From contig JAJVDF010000777.1 of assembly GCA_022410635.1 (NCBI GenBank), forward strand, positions 246,991-310,990: 64,000 bases of DNA, in the 5' to 3' direction. The number at the start of each line of letters is the position of its first letter. Within the stretch, counting starts at the first letter, position 1. Origin of the DNA: Tretioscincus oriximinensis (lineage: Eukaryota > Chordata > Lepidosauria > Squamata > Gymnophthalmidae). The notes under the pieces are model-generated. The model had not been told where the DNA came from. It saw nothing but the letters and a program-made list of their open reading frames with translations, and did no database searches. This document shows, one piece after another, positions 38,310 through 48,598 of this stretch. Made by a program: the position numbers and the translations under genes.

Positions 38310-38450
38310 TCAGTTAAGAACAGAATAGCCCTGCTGAATGAAGCCACAGTAGCCCATTTAATCCAGCCTTCTGTCTTACCCAGTGACCCACCAATTGCCC
38401 CTGGGCATCTCAAGCAGAAGGAGACAAAAATCTTAACCTATTTGTTAAGA
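38310..38450 (-). mobile_element. CR1 3' end fragment, minus strand
   Basis: GAACAGAATAGCCCTGCTGA ATGAAGCC, TTTAATCCAGCCTTCTGTCT, GACCCACCAATTGCCCCTGG. Confidence 0.7.
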
Positions 38451-38451
38451 T

Positions 38452-38752
38452 AGAAGAAGGAGAAAAAGAATGTTTATACCAGGCTCTTTTCCAGAGTGGC
38501 TTACAGGGCTAATTTTCACCCGAAGGCTTACATCTTATTCTATCTTCCCCATTTTCCCCATTAATGATGGTACTCATTTATCTAATTGAAATGCAGATTA
38601 CAAATTTACATCTTTTTCAAATAGCTGAGTTGGCTAGAGCTGCAGGCTAGTGGAAAGCGCTCACCCCTCCCCACATCTGACACAGAGTGTTAAAACCCAA
38701 TCTCCTAGATGGAAGACCGTTTCCTTAGCGACTGAGCCATTCGTGCCTACAG
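38452..38752 (-). mobile_element. tRNA-derived SINE, minus strand, full length
   Basis: Short AGAAGAAGGAGAAAAAGAA tail, TTTATACCAGGCTCTTTTCC, TTTCACCCGAAGGCTTACAT, CAAATAGCTGAGTTGGCTAG, GGAAAGCGCTCACCCCTCCC, and the head CTTAGCGACTGAGCCATTCG TGCC. Confidence 0.8.
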
Positions 38753-38779
38753 CTAATCAGCCAAGTTTGCTGATGACAA

Positions 38780-39455
38780 TTGGGTGAGTGAATAATAAAG
38801 TGGCAAATGCACTTCAACCTAAACAAGTGCAAAGTCCTACACGTTGGGGCAAATTATTCCTATCAAGGTGTCAACCCCGTGTGTAGCAGCAGTGAAAAAA
38901 GCAAATTCATTGTTAGCAATCATAAGAAAAGGAATTGAAAACAAGTCAGCAAATGTTGTTTTGCTGCTATATAAATCTGTGGTGAGGCCACATTTGGAAT
39001 ACTGTGTCCAATTCTGGTCACCACATCTCAAAAACATTATTGTGGAATTAGAGAAGGTGCAGAAAAGGGCAACAAGAATGATCAAGGAGCTGGAGCACCT
39101 CCCTTATGAAATCAGGCTGTAATGTCTGGGCCTCTTCAGCTTTGAAAAACTGTGTTTTAAGAGGTGATCTGACTGAAGTGTATAAAATCATGCATGGAAT
39201 GAAGAAGGTGAATAGAGAAAAATATTTTCTCCACTGTAGAACATTAGGACCAGGGGTCACTCCTTCAAATTGATGGACAGAAGAATGAGGACAGACAAGG
39301 GAATGTATTTTTTCACCCAGAGGTCATTGGTCTGTGGAATTTATTTCTAGAGGAGGTGGTGGTAGTTAGCAGCTTGAATAGCTTTAAGACAGGATTAGAC
39401 ACGTTCATGGAAGCCAAAAGCATCAATAGCTACTAGGATTGATTTCCTGATATCA
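38780..39455 (+). mobile_element. CR1-type LINE 3' half
   Basis: [74 protein letters not shown] then stop; after that the DNA continues with CR1 3' blocks to TACTAGGATTGATTTCCTGA. The frame from 38844 to 39122 is continuous, suggesting a young copy. Confidence 0.85.
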
Positions 39456-39469
39456 AGAAATTTAACGGT

Positions 39470-39763
39470 TAAAGGATCTGGGGATGTTTAGTCTGCAAAA
39501 GAGAAGACTGAGAGGAGACCTACAAATACCTGAAGGGTTGTCACAGAGCAGAGGGATCAGCACTGTTATCATTGGCACATGGAAGGACTAGAAACAATGG
39601 AATGAAACTGCAAGGGTGTAGATTTAGATTAGATATCAGAAAAAACTTTCTAACAGTCAGGGGGATAAACCAGTGGAACAGTTTGCCACAGGGGGTGGTG
39701 AGTTCGCCTTCCCTGGAAGTCTTCAAACAGGGATTGGACAGTCATCTGTCTGGGATGGTTTAA
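39470..39763 (+). mobile_element. CR1 LINE 3' end, (ATTCTATGA) family
   Basis: GGGGATGTTTAGTCTGCAAA AGAGAAG, CTGAAGGGTTGTCACAGAGC, ATTGGCACATGGAAGGACTA, and MKLQGCRFRLDIRKNFLTVR, GINQWNSLPQGVVSSPSLEV. Nearly identical in layout to 37900-38158. Confidence 0.85.
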
Positions 39764-39960
39764 TCCCTTTGGGTGAGAAAAGCGGGATATAAAAACTCAC
39801 TTCTTCTTCCTTCTTCTTCCTTCCTTCTTCTTCTTCCTTCTTCTTCTTCCTTTTTCTTCCTCTTCTTCCTTCTTCCTCTTCTTCCTTCTTCTTCTCCTTC
39901 CTTCTTCTTCATCTTCTTCTTCTTCTTCATCATCATCATCTCCTCCTCCTTCTATGATAG
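39764..39960 (+). mobile_element. SINE 3' end with long (TTC)n tail
   Basis: CCCTTTGGGTGAGAAAAGCG GGATATAAAAACTCAC, then about 150 nt of TTC and TTCC, ending ATCATCATCATCTCCTCCTC C, the same order of units as the tail at 33120-33170. The SINE head is absent: it joins CR1 directly at the TTTAA of 39761. Confidence 0.8.
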
Positions 39961-41064
39961 AGCCCAGAATAAGGCTCCTTGGAGAGCTCCTAATTTTGTG
40001 ATCTAAATACCTGGGAAGGTACTAAATTTGTTCCCTCTCCCCACTGACCCTTATTCTTGGGATGGATATTTTGTGATATATCCCAGGACAAGGCCAATTC
40101 TTCAGAACTGAAGTTGGCTTAAAAGTATGTGTCGAGGTATTGTGCGACACATTCTTTGAATCCATCTTCAGTCTTGAGGAACAGGATTAAACTGGGGGGC
40201 GGGGGGCAGGGGGCGGACTGGGTTTTCCCCCTCTAGTTTAGTCCAGTTCTTCAGCGCTTAAGTTGGATTGAAAGCACATTTCTGCCTCCAGGCCAGTTTT
40301 TGCTTCTCAAGCAGTGAATTCCTCTCCATCGCTTCTTTGCGGATCCAACCCTCTCCACCTGCAAGATTCCTTCCATCTACCTGATTCCCCATTCTGTACT
40401 TTTCCACTAAAGCATCTGGGCTGGTTTTTACCCTCTTTCCCGGCCTCCTCCTGTCTCCAGTCTTCTGCTCTCTCCCCCCATATTTCCCACTGATGCTCCG
40501 GCATCCATGCCAGGCATGGGGCAGGGCAGGGAGATTTTATTTTCTAGCTCTGTGGTCAAGCCTGGAGTGTATGCCGGGCCTGGAAATAAATGCCTCTTTT
40601 GCTCAGAAGGGCCCATTAAAGAGAGAGGACGCGGGAAGGTTGCTTTATTTATTTATTTATTTATTTAAGCAGTCAGGCATGTGTTTTTCGAAAGGTGAAG
40701 CCAGGTCGTGGGCTCTCTGGCAGATAAATTTAGCATCTCTTGAAATTCATGAGGCTGTTTTGCTCAGCCTGGTCTGAAAGCCCCCTTGAAAAAAGAGCAT
40801 TGAGAAAGCTTTGGTGTGGGCCCCAGCTCAAGATGAAAGGGGACACAGACGCCACGTGGAGCCTGCGTAGGAGACCAGATATCACCACAACTGTGGCACC
40901 CAAGCTTTGAGGCTTCTGTCCAGGAGAAGGGCTGGTGTGCACCTAGAATAAGGTTACCACATAAAAAACGGGACAAAACACTGCACCTTTAATGGGTGCA
41001 GAAAAGCGACTCCCCCCAGGTCTGCAAATATAAGCTGCACCTGGCGAAAATTCCTCTCTTCTAA
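39961..41064. other. Mostly unassigned; small repeats
   Basis: 40020-40090 is a fragment of family C (CTCCCCACTGACCCTTATTC). 40097-40132 and 40247-40282 are a diverged direct repeat (TTCTTCAGAACTGAAGTTGG and TTCTTCAGCGCTTAAGTTGG). (TTTA)n at 40645-40670. 40951-41000 is half of the TAGGGTTAC snapback seen at 5028. Confidence 0.4.
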
Positions 41065-41880
41065 ATCCACCAAGAATGATCAAGAGGCTGGAGCACCTCC
41101 TTTATGAAGTCAGGCTGCGATGTCTGGGCCTCTTCAGCTTCGAAAGATGGCATTCAGGAGTGGACTTGATTGAAGTGTATTAAGTCATGCATAGGATGGA
41201 TAAGGGGAATAGAAAAAACTGATTTTTCTCTCTGACACACCACTAAGACCAGGGGCCATTCCTTGAAATTGTTGAACAGGAGAGTAAGGATAGACAAGGG
41301 GAAATATTTTTTCATCCAGAGGGTCATTGGTCTAATGAATTTACTTCCAGAAGAGAGGGTAGTTAGCAGTAGGACTGGACACATTCGTGGACACCAAGTG
41401 TATCAATAGCTGCTAGGATGGATCTCTTGATCCTGCCTCTGGGATGGAGCAACGGGCAGGACTCTTGAAGTACCATTTTCAGGGAGTCGAGAACAGGTGA
41501 GGATTTTATTTATTTATTTATTTGTACTTGTATCCCACCCTATACCCAAAGGTCTCAGGGCGGCCAACCATAGAGTGGCGCACATAGCTTTTGTTGCTTT
41601 CTCCACAACAGACACCCTGTGGAGTAGGTGGGGCTGAGAGAGTTCAAAGAACTGTGACTGGCCCAAGGTCACCCAGCTGGCTTTCGTGGAGGAGTGAGGA
41701 ATCGAACCGGGAGACTACCAGATAAGAGTCCAGCACTCTAACCACTACACCAAACTGGCTCTCAAACTGCCTTCTTCTGCTTGAGATGCCCAGAGGCAAT
41801 TGGTGGTTCACTGGGTGAAACAGAAGTCTGGACTAGTTACACTCTGGCCCCATTCAGCAGGGCTCCTCTTTGGTTCTTAT
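41065..41880 (+). mobile_element. CR1 3' half split by a minus-strand SINE
   Basis: 41065-41506 reads IKRLEHLLYEVRLRCLGLFS and CR1 3' UTR to GAGAACAGGTGAGGATTTTA; 41764-41880 resumes with CTGCCTTCTTCTGCTTGAGA and ends ATTCAGCAGGGCTCCTC. The SINE lies exactly between. Confidence 0.85.
41507..41763 (-). mobile_element. tRNA-derived SINE with (AAATA)n tail, inside CR1
   Basis: (TTTA)n at 41508-41525, TTGTACTTGTATCCCACCCT ATACCC, GTGGGGCTGAGAGAGTTC, CGAACCGGGAGACTACCAG (B-box-like), CTCTAACCACTACACCAAAC TGGCTCT (A-box-like). Full-length member of the 7922 subfamily. Confidence 0.85.
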
Positions 41881-41889
41881 GTTATTACC

Positions 41890-42464
41890 CAGTAAGGGTA
41901 TAGGGCGGCGTATAAATGTAAATAAATAAATAAAGGTGCAAAGGTTTCTCCCAGTTTTTACATGGCGCCTGTAACCTAAAAGGATGTGGATTTTCTTCAC
42001 AGTTGCAGAACTTCTGTATGATAACTCCCTGACACGATCAATTCCAGAATCATCCCTATTTTTCAGCCCAGTCGCCCTCATTTTGTGACGTTAGCATGAA
42101 GGCTCCTGCACCTTTATTTGAGTAAATATACTCCGTATATAAATACGTTTTTATTCATTTCCAAACTGAGATATACACAGTCCCACCAGTGGTGGGATTC
42201 AAATAATTTAACAGCTGGTTTTCTTACGGGAATGCCATCTTAAGTGATGGAGTTCCTAAAAGTAGCAACTGGAAATGACATCCTGGGTGGTTTAACATGC
42301 CAAATTATAAAAAAACGTGGGTGGGGGGGAGACTGGTTCCACTGAACCAGTGCAAACCGATTTTCTCTCCATCAATTACTCCGTTGGACCCTCCACATTG
42401 ATAGTTTAATTTTTAATTTTCAAAGCCTGTGATTAAGAGAGTATCTTCCATTTCTTGTAGTAAA
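41890..42464. other. L2-like tail then unassigned sequence
   Basis: 41893-41937 GTAAGGGTATAGGGCGGCGT ATAAATGTAAATAAATAAAT AAAG is an L2/SINE type tail. The rest to 42464 is not recognised. Confidence 0.35.
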
Positions 42465-42748
42465 TCTATAAAAATCAAGTTTTTACACCCTGCTCTTTTC
42501 CACAGCGGCTTACAAGGTTATTTTTCATCCAAAGGCTTACATCTTATTCTATCTTCCCCATCAAGTTAATGATGGTACTCATTTATCTAATTGATATGCA
42601 AATTACAAATTTACATCTGTTTTGAATAACTGGCTAGAGTTGCAGGCTAGTGGAAGGCGCTCACCCTTCCCCACAGCCGAAGCAGGGCTTTGAAACCTGA
42701 TCTCCCAGATGGAAGACGGTCTCCTTAGCAACTGAGCCATTCATGCAT
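42465..42748 (-). mobile_element. tRNA-derived SINE, minus strand
   Basis: AATCAAGTTTTTACACCCTG CTCTTTTCC, TTTCATCCAAAGGCTTACAT, TCTAATTGATATGC, GAAGGCGCTCACCCTTCCCC, TAGCAACTGAGCCATTCATG C. Closely related to 38452. Confidence 0.75.
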
Positions 42749-42754
42749 AGTTTC

Positions 42755-42895
42755 TAACACTTCTTGTTAGTCTCTAAGGTCCTACAAGATCATCCGTCCA
42801 TCTATCTGTCCATCCATCTATCTATCCATCCATCCCTCCTATTTATCTTCCTCTGCTGCCTCTCTTTTTCTTGTTAGTCTCTAAAGTGATACGAG
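42755..42895. repeat. Repeat F and (CCAT/CTAT)n microsatellite
   Basis: CTTCTTGTTAGTCTCTAAGG at 42761 and again CTTGTTAGTCTCTAAAGTGA at 42870 flank a compound CCAT/CTAT microsatellite (42792-42835). Confidence 0.65.
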
Positions 42896-43421
42896 ACCCA
42901 CCATGCTACAATATATTTTAAGTTCTCCATATGAGAGGTGAGATATAAAATGCCATAGAGAAATACAATCCGAGAAAATGTGAATAAGGGTATGGGTGTA
43001 TGCGTGCACTTTTCAAATGTCACGTTCCTTAGATCAAGCAGTTGAAGTGACAATTCATTTTAATTTTTTAATTTTGTAACCTGTTCTAAGGGTTACCTAG
43101 CAATGAAAGCTGGGCTAGAAACCAAACAAACAAATACCTTCTCCCATCCCACCCGTAATGTTAACAACCGTGTGAAAGGTTGAAAGGTGTTCCATAAAAA
43201 CGTAGTGATTTCCAAGAGGGTCACACACACCTCAGTAGCTCAAAAGTCAAGGCCTGTGGGTCCAAATTCTTGGTTTGACTCTCCAAAAACTGACATCTGA
43301 TACGATGTCAAGCAAATATCCAAACATTTTTCCTATCAGAAACGGAAGATATCCGAGATTCATACCATTTAAAAGTAATGGTAAGAAGTATTCTGTCCAG
43401 AAGCTGAAACATGGGCAATAA
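42896..43421. other. Unassigned sequence
   Basis: No gene or repeat recognised. Confidence 0.3.
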
Positions 43422-43925
43422 GAGCATAAGAACATAAGAAGAGCCATAGTGGATCAGGCCACAGCCCATCAAGTCCAGCATTCTGTCTCACACAGAGCCC
43501 CCCCAGATGCACCTCCTGGGCAGTCCGAACAGAGGAAAGCAAAATATGCTCCTGTTCATGACTCCCTGCAAATGGTATCTCAGGAGTCCTGCCTGTTGCT
43601 CCATCCCAGAGACAACATCCAGACATCCATCCTAGTATCCATTTATACCTTTGGTGTCCATAAACCTGTCTAGTCCTGTCTTGAAATTATCCAAACTGTT
43701 AGCTACCACTACCTCTTCAGGAAGTAAATTCCACAGGCCGATGACCCTCTGGGTGAAAAAAATACCTTCCTTTGTCTGTTCTCACTTTTCTACCCAACAG
43801 TTTTAAGGAGGGCCCCCTGGTCCCAGTGTTGTGTGATAGAGAAAACATTTTTTCTCTATTCACCCTGTCGATCCCATGCATGATTTTGTACACTTCAATC
43901 AGATCACCTCTCAAACGTCACCAGT
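43422..43925 (-). mobile_element. CR1-type LINE 3' half, minus strand
   Basis: Tail AAGAACATAAGAAGAGCC, CACAGCCCATCAAGTCCAGC, GCAGTCCGAACAGAGGAAAG, TTGCTCCATCCCAGAGACAA, AGGTTTATGGACACC in reverse, and the frame RGDLIEVYKIMHGIDRVNRE KMF, GPSLKLLGRKVRTDKGRYFF. A CCCC insertion (43499-43502) breaks the 3' UTR. Confidence 0.85.
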
Positions 43926-43939
43926 ATACTGGCACCGCA

Positions 43940-44925
43940 TTTCTTATTTATTTATTTATTTATTTATTTATTTGATTTATACTTATACCATACTTATACA
44001 AATTTGACATATTAAAACAGTATCAAAACAGTATCTGAAGGTGGGAAGAAAAATGGCATTTCTTCAACCAAAGGCCAGGTGAAAGAGCTGCACCTTCAAA
44101 GGTCTTCTAAAAGAATACAATGATGGGGACTGACACACCTCAAGGGGAAGACTATTCCACAGACTGGGGGCAGCCACTGAGAAGGCCCTGTCCTGGGTTC
44201 CCACTCCCTTTGCTATTGAGAGGGGTGGTACAACCAGAAGGGCCTCCCCTGCAGATCCTAAGNCATAGGGAGGTAGATATGGGAGAAAGCCTTCCTTTAG
44301 GTATTTGGGGCCTGAGTTATTTAGGGCCTTTTATGTTAAAGTTAACACCTTGAATTGGGCTCCGTAGCGGATTGGCAGCTGTTTCAAGATTGGTGTGATA
44401 TGTGCCAGGCCAGATGTTTCGGTCAGCAGTCTAGTGACTGTATTCTGCACTGACTGCAGCTTCCGAACTGTTTTCAGTGGCAGTCCCAGATAGAGTGCAT
44501 TGCAGTAGTCCAATCTGGAAGTCATCAGAGCATGGATTACTGTGGCTAGATCGTTCCTGTACAGAAGTGGCTGCAATTGGCGAACCAGATGTAGCTGGAA
44601 GTAGGTATTCCTGATCACCGCCTCCACCTGATAATGTCCAGGAGCAAACCCAGATTTCACACCCGTTCCTTATAGGGCAATGCTGCTCCCGTTCCTTATA
44701 GGGCAATGCTGCCCCATCGAGGACAGGGTGCCTCCCAAGTTCATGAACCCGGGATGCTCCAACACACAACACCTCCATCTTGTCTTCAATTTATTGGCCC
44801 CCATCCAGCCCATTACTGCCTCCAGGCATCTGTCAAGCCCTTCAACCATCTCTCCCGATTCAGATGGGACAGAGAGATAGAGCTGGGTGTCCATATTGAT
44901 GGCACTTCACGCCAAAACTCCTGAT
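43940..44925 (-). mobile_element. L2-type LINE fragment, minus strand (RT C-terminal half)
   Basis: Minus strand runs from an RT fragment MDTQLYLSVPSESGEM, LDRCLEAVMGWMGANKLKT (44894-44760) through FQLHLVRQLQPLLYRNDLA, VIHALMTSRLDYCNALYLG, LPLKTVRKLQSVQN and HITPILKQLPIRYGAQFKV (44600-44340) to a 3' UTR ending in (TAAA)n. The usual catalytic YADD before TQLYL is replaced by INMD, so the RT would be dead. A 26-bp duplication (CCGTTCCTTATAGGGCAATG at 44664 and 44690) breaks the frame; N at 44263. Confidence 0.85.
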
Positions 44926-45116
44926 GAACCTTTTTCCTTTTTTCAGGATCTGCAAAAATTACTAGGTAGCTTACATGTCCAATTTGAGGCCTTCATCCCA
45001 ATTTTGAGGCCTTCATTCCAGTTTTGAGACCTTCATTCCAGTTTTGAAAGGCAATATTTTTTGGAACATTCCTTTTTAGAGGATCCAAACCTTTATGGTC
45101 TTGGTGGAAGGATAAC
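44926..45116. other. Unassigned with 22-bp triple repeat
   Basis: 45000-45045 holds three tandem copies of a 22-nt unit (TTTGAG(G/A)CCTTCAT.CCA.T). Otherwise nothing recognised. Confidence 0.4.
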
Positions 45117-45225
45117 TGAGTCCCTCAGCCACCTTCCTGTAAGCAGAAAATGTGTCCCTCAGCCACCTTCCTGTAAGCAGAAAATGTGTCTCCAGGGGCA
45201 GGACAGGGTGCAGATTGGCTAAAGA

Positions 45226-45629
45226 GAGACTGACCAGATGACCCCTTTTTGGGCGGTAAACCAGGTTTGGGGATGTGTTTTCCCATTTTTTGCTGAGGAA
45301 AATCTTTTAAACAATTTTTTTTAAAAAAATTACATTTTTTTAAAATCACTGCACCACCACTAGGGGACTCTGGCAACCGGAGCCACCTCCTGAAGGCACC
45401 CTTCCCTCAGTAATTTATTTTTAAAATGCAAATTTCTCACACACTTCAAAAATTCCCACACACTTTAAAAATTCTCACACACTTTAAAAAAATCCCACAT
45501 GCTTCCCAGATTTCTTGGGCAGGGATTTTGGAGGTGTATACATGTTGGCACATGATTTGCATATTTATGAATATGTAAATTAACATATTAATAATCCCTG
45601 TTTAGGCCTCAGAAAATCTGGTCAGTCTA
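45226..45629 (-). mobile_element. Family A DNA transposon, long form, minus strand
   Basis: AGACTGACCAGATGACCCC to CAGAAAATCTGGTCAGTCTA, about 404 bp. Both termini match the consensus better than any other copy: TAGRCTGACCAGAT / ATCTGGTCAGTCTA. Interior as at 18404 in reverse. No matching 8-bp duplication at the ends (GCTAAAGA against GTTGTGGT), so either the TSD has decayed or the ends are misplaced. Confidence 0.8.
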
Positions 45630-45714
45630 GTTGTGGTGCAGGCTGGGAGCTGTAGTCCACAGGGCAGGGCTGGGGGGAAAGTTTGGATTACACTTCCCAG
45701 CAGTAGTCTTGGGA

Positions 45715-45915
45715 GCAGTATGAGTATCTCGTACTGATCTCCGAGATAACATGCTCTCTACATGATCCGAGATCACATAGAGGGGAACTACGAGAAAATT
45801 TGCCGTCACCTGGGCACAGCCATTTTTCCGGAAGTGAAACTTCCGGCATTTAGTTCCGGGAAATGCATTCCTGGAGTGACATCACTTCCTGTCCTGGCAG
45901 GAAGTGACAAGATAA
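45715..45915 (+). repeat. Family D fragment
   Basis: GAGCAGTATGAGTATCTCGT, GATCCGAGATCACATAGAGG, CCGGAAGTGAAACTTCCGGC (a perfect ETS-type palindrome), GGAGTGACATCACTTCCTG and CAGGAAGTGAC. Confidence 0.6.
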
Positions 45916-46170
45916 CCCAGAGCTGCTTCAGATTTTCAGGCTCCCTGCCTGATATTTAGCTTCTGGGAGCTCCCATCATTGCCCAGCAATGCTGCCAGGT
46001 TTGTAAAGCTGCTGGGCATCCAAGCTTTTAAGCTCTTGACATTGTGAAAAAACGGGGTAGAAAAGGAGACAAAAATACCACTAAGGGCTGTAAAAACTGA
46101 AAACAGAAATTCTGCTGGAAGATGAGAAACCGGAAGCTGGTCGTTTTGTTATTCTTGATAACCAATATGG

Positions 46171-46679
46171 CTTCTATACAGCTAGCGAATAAGAGCTTTC
46201 TTGTTCACCCAGGGATTATTTTTTCATCCTGTGATATAAGTGCATTTTGAATCTTTTTGCCTAATAAATTTTTGTGCTTTTTCTTAGCTGCTCACTGCCC
46301 TGAGTCTCCGGGGCAAGGTAAGAATAACAACAATAAGCCAAATAATCCCAGAGACCTGCCCATCTTGAAAAGGAAGCCCTCTGGCCTTCTTGAGGCTAAG
46401 GTGGGGATGGCAGTTGGCTGGCAGGCTTCCAAATTCACAACAATCTTCTGCATCACTTGGGCTTTTACTACCACAGCCTGTAAATCCCTAACAAGGAAGT
46501 TGTATCCTGTTAGTAGAGCCTTTGCCAGACACACCTGTGTTATCACCAGTGACGGGGAAGAAGGAACTAGGAAATCTCTGGACCTGCCCACATGAAACTT
46601 CTCAAGAATCGGAAAGTTCTGGGCTGTGATGCATCTTAACAAGATTGGCATTATGGGTAAAAAAGCAGGATAGGAGATA
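46171..46679. other. Unassigned; overlapping open frames on both strands
   Basis: 46257-46595 (plus, 112 codons) and 46292-46651 (minus, 119 codons) overlap. The minus frame has hydrophobic stretches (LVITQVCLAKALLTGYNFL and SLGLFGLLLLFLP) but I do not recognise either. It could be a piece of an unlisted transposon or a retrocopy. No function claimed. Confidence 0.3.
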
Positions 46680-46870
46680 CGAATTAGGTCACAGAGCCCA
46701 TCTAGTCCAGCCTTCTGTCACCACCCAACAGCCCACCAATTGCCCCTGACATCTCAAACAGAAAGAAGCAAAACCTTCACTTGCACATGGTACTTCAAGA
46801 ATCCTGCATGTTGCTCCATCTTGGAGGCAGGATCAAGAGATCCATCCTAATAGCTACTTATTCCCTTAGC
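46680..46870 (-). mobile_element. CR1 3' end fragment, minus strand
   Basis: CAGAGCCCATCTAGTCCAGC CTTCTG, CAGCCCACCAATTGCCCCTG, AAACCTTCACTTGC, TTGCTCCATCTTGGAGGCAG GATCAAGAGATCC. Confidence 0.7.
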
Positions 46871-46899
46871 TTCCTTTCATCCCTCCCTTTGTTTTCTTT

Positions 46900-47490
46900 C
46901 ATTCTTTCCATCAGAGCAGCCCTGTTGAATGGGGCCACAGCAGCTCATCTAGTCCACCCTTCTGTCTCACCTAGTGGCCACCAATTGCACCTGGGTATCT
47001 CGAACAGAAAACCTTCACCTGTTCCCAATTCTTGGAATAGGGATTTGGAATGGGGCTTGCCATAGTCTACACTGGCTTGTGGATGAGTCAAGTGGGGCCT
47101 GCCATAGGCTACACTGCCCCACCAATTGCACCTGGGCATTCCTAAGAAGAAGGAAAAGGCAAAACCTGCAAATGGTATTTCAGGAATCCTGCCTGTTGCT
47201 CCTTCTCAGAGGCAGCATCAAAAGATCCATCCTAGTAGCTGTTTATACCCTTGGTGTCCATGAACATGTCTAATCCTGTTTTAAAGCTATCCAGACTGCT
47301 AGATGCCACCACCTGTTCTGGAAGTAAATTCCACAGGCCAATGACCCTCTGGGTGAAAAAATACTTTCCTTTGTCTTTCCTCACTCATCTGCTCATCAGT
47401 TTCAAGGAATGTCCCCTGGTCCTAGTGTTGTGCAACAGAGAAAATATTTTTTTTCTCTATTCACCTTATTCACCCCATGCATGAAAATTT
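46900..47490 (-). mobile_element. CR1 3' half, minus strand, with family C piece
   Basis: CATCAGAGCAGCCCTGTTGA ATGGGG, CCACCAATTGCACCTGGG, then a family C insertion (about 47030-47120: TGCCATAGTCTACACTGGC), and CR1 again: GCACCTGGGCATTCCTAAGA, TTTATACCCTTGGTGTCCAT GAAC, TTCACAATGACC-type region, TTCAAGGAATGTCCCCTGGT, and ATTCACCCCATGCATGA. Confidence 0.75.
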
Positions 47491-47934
47491 AATGGTTGTA
47501 AAAACACAAGCCCTCTGATCTGGTGCCGCTTATAATCTTGGTAACATCTGCTAAAGTTCCCCTTCGCTACACCCATTAAAGATTCGGCACTTCTGTTCTG
47601 CTTTTTTCTGGTCATTCTAAGCAAAATGTTATCAATATTATAGACATCTGCATTTGTTCCATAAGCCTAAATTGTATGTAGCATACTAGACCTGCAGGCA
47701 ACCTCCTGATTGATATACTGATGGATGGATAGATTCTTCAGAGGTTAGTCTCCCCAAACTGGTCATTTTATTATCCAGAGCTGTCTGTGTAAAGAAAAAA
47801 TGGGAATAATTTAGAAGATCAAAGCAAGATGTAAAGCAGAAGGTAAGTTGACCATTTTTTTCATATTTGGTTCAAAACTGTGTGACCAGTTTCAACACAG
47901 TTTTAGACAAAGTCATGGAGAACAGGTGTATTAG
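47491..47934. other. Unassigned sequence
   Basis: AT-rich, no recognised repeat or gene. Confidence 0.3.
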
Positions 47935-48250
47935 TCACTGCTGGGAATTGTACATGAATCGTGTCTGTTTTATTAGAAAACTCACCCTCGTACGGCATAT
48001 GAATTCTCGTGCATCAATGCACAAGAAAATGTGAGTCACCCCATTTCCAGTTTGGTGATATCATTTCTGCACCCTATTTCCAGAAAGGGCATCCTGGGGG
48101 CGGAAGTGACATCACAAATGATGTCACTTTCTGTCTCCGCTTCTGGAAAGGGTTCTGCCATGCTGTCACCTCCAGTCCCACCCCAGAAGTGACATCACCA
48201 ACACCTGGGATTTTCAGGGTGTGGGTGCGAGATTGGACCCAAATACTCCC
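47935..48250 (+). mobile_element. Family D element with CRE-like palindromes
   Basis: CACTGCTGGGAATTGTACAT, TATGAATTCTCGTGCA, then GAAGTGACATCACAAATGAT GTCAC (48105-48129) and CAGAAGTGACATCACCAACA. Similar in order to 9416. Confidence 0.65.
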
Positions 48251-48289
48251 AACACTGGTATTGATGGCTTCAGGATCTTGCATCCAGGT

Positions 48290-48445
48290 AGGAAGCAGGA
48301 GGCCTCTAAAGGCCATTTGCACGAAGTAGAGAACAGGTGAAGGTTTTGCCTTCTCCTTCTGCTTGAGATGCCCAGGGAGAACTGGTGGGTCATTCTGTGA
48401 GACAGGATGCTGGGTTGTGGTCTGATCCAGCAGAGCTTTATTTAA
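48290..48445 (+). mobile_element. CR1 3' end fragment
   Basis: GCACGAAGTAGAGAACAGGT GAAGG, TTCTGCTTGAGATGCCCAGG, AGACAGGATGCTGGGTTGTG GTCTGATCCAGCAGAGC. Confidence 0.65.
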
Positions 48446-48598
48446 TTCATATAGATATATTAATAGCAGCTGGCATGAATGCCTCTAGCCTGGAACTGCA
48501 AGAAAGAGGCTTCTAAATGCCCTTAGCAGGGAGTCCAATAGCAGGTGGTTTTTTTACCTTCTTATGCTTGATATACGTGCAAATTCATACATAGCTAT
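48446..48598. other. Short unassigned piece, CR1-like
   Basis: GGGAGTCCAATAGCAGGTGG suggests a weak CR1 3' fragment. Not supported further. Confidence 0.3.

Larger units (their letters stand above)
45117..46170 (-). mobile_element. Family B repeat split by a family A transposon
   Basis: Left part 45117-45225 has CAGCCACCTTCCTGTAAGCA GAAAATGTGTC in two tandem copies (45121-45154, 45155-45188), then GGACAGGGTGCAGATTGGCT. Right part 45630-46170 has CAGGCTGGGAGCTGTAGTCC, ATTACACTTCCCAGCAG, TTTTAAGC and GTAGAAAAGG AGACAAAAATACC. The family D segment at 45715-45915 is inserted in the right part. Each GC block carries a ZNF143-like motif. Confidence 0.7.

Noticed and set aside
45226..45629. 8-bp target duplication around the long family A copy
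   Set aside because: GCTAAAGA on the left and GTTGTGGT on the right do not match, so I did not claim a TSD for this copy, unlike 8794-9010.
46257..46651. Overlapping 112- and 119-codon frames
   Set aside because: They overlap antisense, lack an identifiable domain and have no conserved neighbour; noted as unassigned only. A homology search might change this.
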